From NCBI GenBank assembly GCA_038093975.1, contig JBBPTG010000051.1, forward strand, positions 62,001 through 126,000: a DNA stretch of 64,000 nt. The letters are read 5' to 3'. Position numbers and translations under genes: made by a program. The DNA comes from Chalciporus piperatus (taxonomy: Eukaryota; Basidiomycota; Agaricomycetes; Boletales; Boletaceae). Positions within the stretch are counted from its first letter, which is position 1. Every line of letters starts with the position of its first letter. The notes below the pieces were generated by a model. That model was not told where the DNA came from and ran no database searches. It saw only the letters and a program-made list of their open reading frames with translations. Shown here in pieces: positions 59,855 to 64,000 of the stretch.

Positions 59855-62096
59855 ATGTCGTCAAGACTAGTTCCTTATACTCTCCCCTCCCCAGTTCGGT
59901 CTTCGCTATTCAAGAACCAGTCCGAAGCAGTTCCACCCATGGACGACCTCGAATTGCTCGAGTCCGAGTTACACCTCCTCCGGCAGAAGACACTTGAGCG
60001 AGCCAAGAAGGCGGGCGATGACATGAAAACGATCGAAGAGTCTATGAGGAGGGCAAAGGAGAAAGTAAAGGGCAAGGCAAAGGCAACGGACAAGGTCATC
60101 CGGGAGCGCGGCTGTACGTCTTTGCCTCCAATTCACGCGATTGGATCCATTCATGCTAATTATTCGCGATATTGGAATTCCGTGCCATCTCTCTGGCTTG
60201 TTGCTCGACGTACTAAACGGTCGACTTTGCGCCAAAAAATACCGTTCCTCACCCCGCGCTAATCCCTTGTTCTGCACCGTGTTCTATGGGTTTACACGGC
60301 AACATATCTGTGGCGTTGCTCGGTATTGGACTCCACGATCATAGTCACGCCCCCCTTGGATGCAGATGAACAGGGCTACTCTACTCCCTCTATCAACGGT
60401 TCTGCCAAGGCTCGGGCTCCCTCAATACCGACATCAATTGTGTCATCTACAAAGGGTTCACAGGATCCACGGCGACCGTAAGCACTCGCCAATGCAGTCA
60501 AATTCAGTCTACTTACTACGAACATGATCTCAGGATACCCGATGACCTCAAGAAGAAGAAGAAAAAGCGCAAGCGGGACGAAGACAGTGATATGGAAGGT
60601 GGGGCGTGAACATCCCTCGTAATTCTGGCTCTGGACTCATGAACTTCGTAGACATCGGAAAGAGTATCAAGACTGTTCCGACCGCCCATGTACCTCCCGC
60701 TCCACCTGTGAAGCCTTCCAAGGTCGTAGGGGCCATATCAAATCATGCCAAGGCGAGTCTCTGTGACCACGCTCGGGAGCAATACTAACTGAGCTTTAGC
60801 TAAACCATCTACCCGATTTCTCTGTCCCAGCACCCATCCAATTACTTCCGCCGCACCTTTCTATACCCCAAGCACCCGTACCTGGACCCAGCCGTACAAC
60901 AGATGTCATGGAGGACTTTAGCAAACTCAAACAACCGTCACAAGTTCCTGTCAACACTTTCTTTAGCAGTATTGAACCTTGGATACGAGGGATCAAGGAG
61001 GAGGATATCGGGTTCCTTGAGTTCACTGGCGACGAGGTAGAACCATACATTATGCCCAAGTTGGGACGGCATTATTTGGAGGCATGGGAGGAGGCGGATA
61101 CCGAGACCTATGGTGGGCCATTGCCCGGCCTTGAACCGAACCGAACAGGCGACGGTTCTGGACCTCTACCAAAATGGGATCCTTCGACGCTCCTCGAAAC
61201 TGATCTGTCGGCTGAGGAGCGGAGTCATGGGCCCCTCACAGAACGACTGATCAGCGCCCTGCTACCGATGCAGGACTCGTCGTGGAAAGGTGTCAAAGCA
61301 GCTGAGGATGCAATGGAGGGCCGACCAGGAGGCACTGGCGCTGCGGCGGCAAGACGGGAGAAGGTGAACGTCGCGGATCTCGAGGAAAGAATTCAAGACA
61401 CAATGCGATTTCATGGTTTATTGGAGGGGCCGGTAAATTATATTGGATGTACACTTGACGGTTGCCTTTCTCTGACCCAGACTCTTCCAGCCCGACTATT
61501 CTGTCCGTATGGATGATCCGATCGCCACCGCTCTTCGCCACGCCCAGAGCGAACTCCGGACGTTAGTAGCCATGAACAAGGCTCGGAAGGCGCGTTTAGC
61601 AAGCATCGCCAAGGACCGCCTTGGCTATCAAGAGTACTTGGAGATGCGAGAAACTCTTGATAAGAACATCGTTGCGCTCTATGGCAAACTGCAGAAAAAG
61701 GATGCTCCGAAACTTGGAAAGAAGAAGAAAAAGGGTCCCGAGGTCAATGGAGCTGTGAATGGCAGTGTCACTTCCGTTGAGCTACCGAAACCGCCACTCT
61801 CCGCTCTTGGACTTGGCCCGGACGATGATCTTCATCTGGTAGTTCCGGATCAGTTGAAGCAACTGGTCGTGACGAGGCAGCAGTGGGTTGGAACGGTAGG
61901 AGAAGTCTTTGAAGAGAAGGAGAGGACATGTCCCGGACGGATATGGGGTCTCCCTAAGACGAGCATCTTCGAAGGATTAGAGGAGGCCATCAAGCGCGAC
62001 TTTCAAAGGTCACTTCAACCTAACGGTATCAATAGCGGCCCACGGACTAGTACGCATCAGAATCCTTCACAGGGAGATGAGATGGATGTCGGATGA
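59855..62096 (+). CDS. ADA3: ADA3/NGG1, SAGA histone acetyltransferase subunit
   Basis: Adaptor in the SAGA/ADA Gcn5 module. Spliced protein: MSSRLVPYTLPSPVRSSLFK, a basic helix (LRQKTLERAKKAGDDMKTIE), a lysine-rich stretch (KKKKKKRKRDEDSDMEG), LNHLPDFSVPAPIQLLPPH, EDIGFLEFTGDEVEPYIMPK and the Ada3 core GPLTERLISALLPMQ, RFHGLLEGPPDYSVRMDDPI, ATALRHAQSELRTLVAMNKA, RLGYQEYLEMRETLDKNIVA. The intron after NHAK has the donor GCGAGT with a good branch site (ACTAAC) and TTAG acceptor: a GC-AG intron. The first intron (60114-60347) is unusually long for this window. About seven exons. Ends EMDVG. Confidence 0.88.
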
Positions 62097-62315
62097 CTTT
62101 TTCTTCACCGAGGAATGCATTCGTTTCGTTGTCTCTAATTTTATTCTTCATTGTTCATGGCTCGCCTTCACCTTCACGTGTACTCTGCTTTTGCAATCCC
62201 CATGCTGCTTGTTACGGTGTACTATCTGCTCAACCGGTATGGAAAGATATTTCAGCCCTCGAGCGTAATGACATACAGTGATAATTAATGGAACGACAGT
62301 GACATGGATGAGTAG

Positions 62316-63289
62316 CTAATCGTTCGATTTGTGCTTTTTCGATTTTTTGGGCAACTCTCCTTCGACTTTGCGCTTCTTGCCCTTGGACTCCTTGGGCTTC
62401 GCGGATTTTTCTTCATGTGAGGTTGTTGCGGCGGTAGGTTTCGTAGCAGGGGTTTCGCCTTCATCGACGTCCATTGGAAGGTCATGCTCTCCAGTCTGCT
62501 TAGACCGTGCCCCGTAGGGTTCAAAGTAATGTGTGAGCAATTCCGTCCCATAAGAAGGGCGTGGAGGATTTTGGTGAATGATAGGCTGTTGCTCCGGAGC
62601 TGTAGGCACCAAAGGTTGAGCAGAAATGACGATATGCCGCGAGACGGGTTTCGAAGCTGGCAGTGTCATGTAAGTAGGAACGAAGATGGTGAAAACGGGT
62701 CCATCATTCACCTATGCACAACTTTCCCTTTTTCTTCTTCCGAGGAAGCAAACACGAAAGCCCTCCAAGTTCTTCACCCCCCACAACGTCCGTGTCGTCA
62801 TCATCACCGAGAGACCAGACGTCGTACGTCGTATTCTTCCGCGTCAGACTCCCGATACGAGCGGTGCGTGAAGAGGATGGTAGGTCGATCTCCAACGCCT
62901 CTAAATGTTTTGCTTTGATCTACGCAATATGACATGCATGGATGAAAACGCCGCTAAAGATGGGAGCAAAAGCAGAGCGGTGTGTGACGTACCGAATCTG
63001 GAGCTCGAATGAGCCATATCTCCACATCTTCGTCCTCTTTTATCGAATCCCACTCAAACACCCCGGCATCTACCCCATGGTCGAGCAACGCTGCACCTTC
63101 AGGCGGTTCATACGCCCAGTTCGGATCGTCTCCCTCGTTCTTCCCATGGTTCGTCGCTGCTGCGGCGACGACGACCACCGACGACGCGGTAGGATTTGGT
63201 TTTGATTTCGACTTTTTCTTGGATGGTTTGTCTTTTTTGTGGAGCGCTTGGGCGATGATGCCAGTTCCGGTTTCTAGATCTGAGGACAT
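62316..63289 (-). CDS. RNA polymerase I subunit RPA34-like
   Basis: Start MSSDLETGTGIIAQALHKKD, a basic low-complexity stretch, then NWAYEPPEGAALLDHGVDAG, VFEWDSIKEDEDVEIWLIRA, IKAKHLEALEIDLP, RTARIGSLTRKNTTYDVWSL and GLSCLLPRKKKKGKLCI, matching RPA34 of the fungal Pol I RPA49/RPA34 heterodimer. A last exon continues ASKPVSRHIVISAQP and ends in a Lys-rich tail (KGKKRKVEG, KKSKKHKSND), which fits nucleolar proteins. Three exons. Divergent from the ThiD gene with 140 bp between starts. The family match is by pattern only. Confidence 0.7.
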
Positions 63290-63429
63290 GTTACAGTTCG
63301 TTTGTGGAGGATGATGCGTATCCGAAGGCGTTCATGTCCCGTTTGGGTTGTTTGGCAAGAGCTTTGGAAATAAACAATGGAATGATCGGCCCGGTTACTG
63401 ACTTCTTCCGCAACTCATCGGGCAGAGAT

Positions 63430-64000
63430 ATGACAAAGGTCGATATCGCGGTCCTGACGATAGCTGGCACGGACTCCAGTGGAGGTGCCGGCATTCAGGT
63501 GCGTCGTATAATACATTTTACAAGTACCCCCCAATGTTGATCATCATGGCAAGGCCGATCTCAGGACGTTTGCAGCGTTTGGGTGTTATGGCACTAGCGT
63601 CGTCACTGCCATGACGGCCCAGAATACGACGGGCGTGCAGGCGATCCATGGCTCACCCCCCGACTTTGTCGTACAACAGGTAGGTAACGTTCTTGTCAAC
63701 GTTTCCACTTGGATCAACCTTTCATTGGCGGCTACTAGATAAAGTCGGTGCTAGATGACATCGACGTTCGCGCAATCAAGACTGGCATGCTCTTTGATTC
63801 CGAAAATACAACGGCTGTCACGTCGACTCTCAAAACACATTTCGAAACCCACGCTCGCCTCCCTCTCGTCTGTGATCCTGTCTGCGTCTCGACCTCCGGA
63901 CACGTCCTGTTGCAAGCAGATGCACTCAGCATCCTCATAGACGAACTTTTCCCACTTTCTCGGATCATCACCCCAAACAAATCAGAAGCGGAGCTTTTGC
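63430..64000 (+). CDS. ThiD-type HMP-phosphate kinase (THI20 N-terminal part), 3' truncated by window
   Basis: Thiamine synthesis enzyme phosphorylating HMP and HMP-phosphate. MTKVDIAVLTIAGTDSSGGA then, over an intron, GIQADLRTFAAFGCYGTSVV, TAMTAQNTTGVQAIH, SPPDFVVQQIKSVLDDID, AIKTGMLFDSEN, LPLVCDPVCVSTSGHVLL and LFPLSRIITPNKSEAELL, all typical of the ribokinase-like ThiD fold (substrate TIAGTDSSGGAGI, NKSEAE). The window ends inside this exon, so the C-terminal part (a TenA-like domain in yeast THI20) cannot be judged. The start at 63430 was preferred over an in-frame upstream ATG at 63304, which gives an unconserved 42-residue extension. Confidence 0.88.

Overview
The window is nuclear DNA of a filamentous basidiomycete, most likely an Agaricomycete. 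Genes are broken by many 50-60 base GT-AG introns, lie close together on both strands, and include lineage-typical families: class I hydrophobins, a DUF6593 protein, a PL14 lyase, several F-box/LRR proteins and a large intracellular trypsin-like protein. No rRNA, convincing tRNA, CRISPR array, intact transposon or viral gene was seen. About 30 protein genes are supported; exon boundaries were read by eye and some are approximate.

Layout. 0.7-3.6 kb: vacuolar basic amino-acid type MFS transporter. 3.6-7.9 kb: gene-poor, with one weak spliced candidate. 7.9-13.4 kb: small basic protein, unknown S/P-rich protein, shugoshin. 13.8-18.5 kb: cyclase-family enzyme and PRP4 spliceosomal kinase. 18.8-29.5 kb: a telomere/heterochromatin-flavoured block with a BRCT+Myb Rap1-like protein, a perfect inverted repeat of TTAGGG-type sequence, a CpG-depleted F-box island, an Arb1-like protein, a DUF6593 protein and a second Rap1-Myb protein. 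30-38.9 kb: two hydrophobins, trypsin-like protein, ATG15 lipase, secreted PL14 lyase. 39-44.2 kb: ALG2, a small unknown gene, F-box protein, DOPA-dioxygenase family enzyme. 44.5-51 kb: glutamate 5-kinase, PRPP synthetase, methionine-permease-like transporter. 51.8-53.4 kb: F-box gene broken by a 20-bp duplication. 54-64 kb: PER1, class I histone deacetylase, SLC41 Mg transporter, ADA3, an RPA34-like RNA polymerase I subunit, and the start of a ThiD/THI20 kinase cut by the window end.

Most genes are core housekeeping. The most unusual point is that the classical Rap1 layout (BRCT, Myb, C-terminal helical domain) appears split between two genes about 5 kb apart: one carries BRCT and Myb, the other Myb plus a possible C-terminal helical module. 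An Arb1-like gene (RNAi/heterochromatin in fission yeast) lies between them, and an 11-bp perfect inverted repeat of telomere-type sequence lies about 200 bp upstream of the first. Shugoshin, a histone deacetylase and ADA3 elsewhere in the window add further chromosome-biology genes, although co-location alone proves no shared function.
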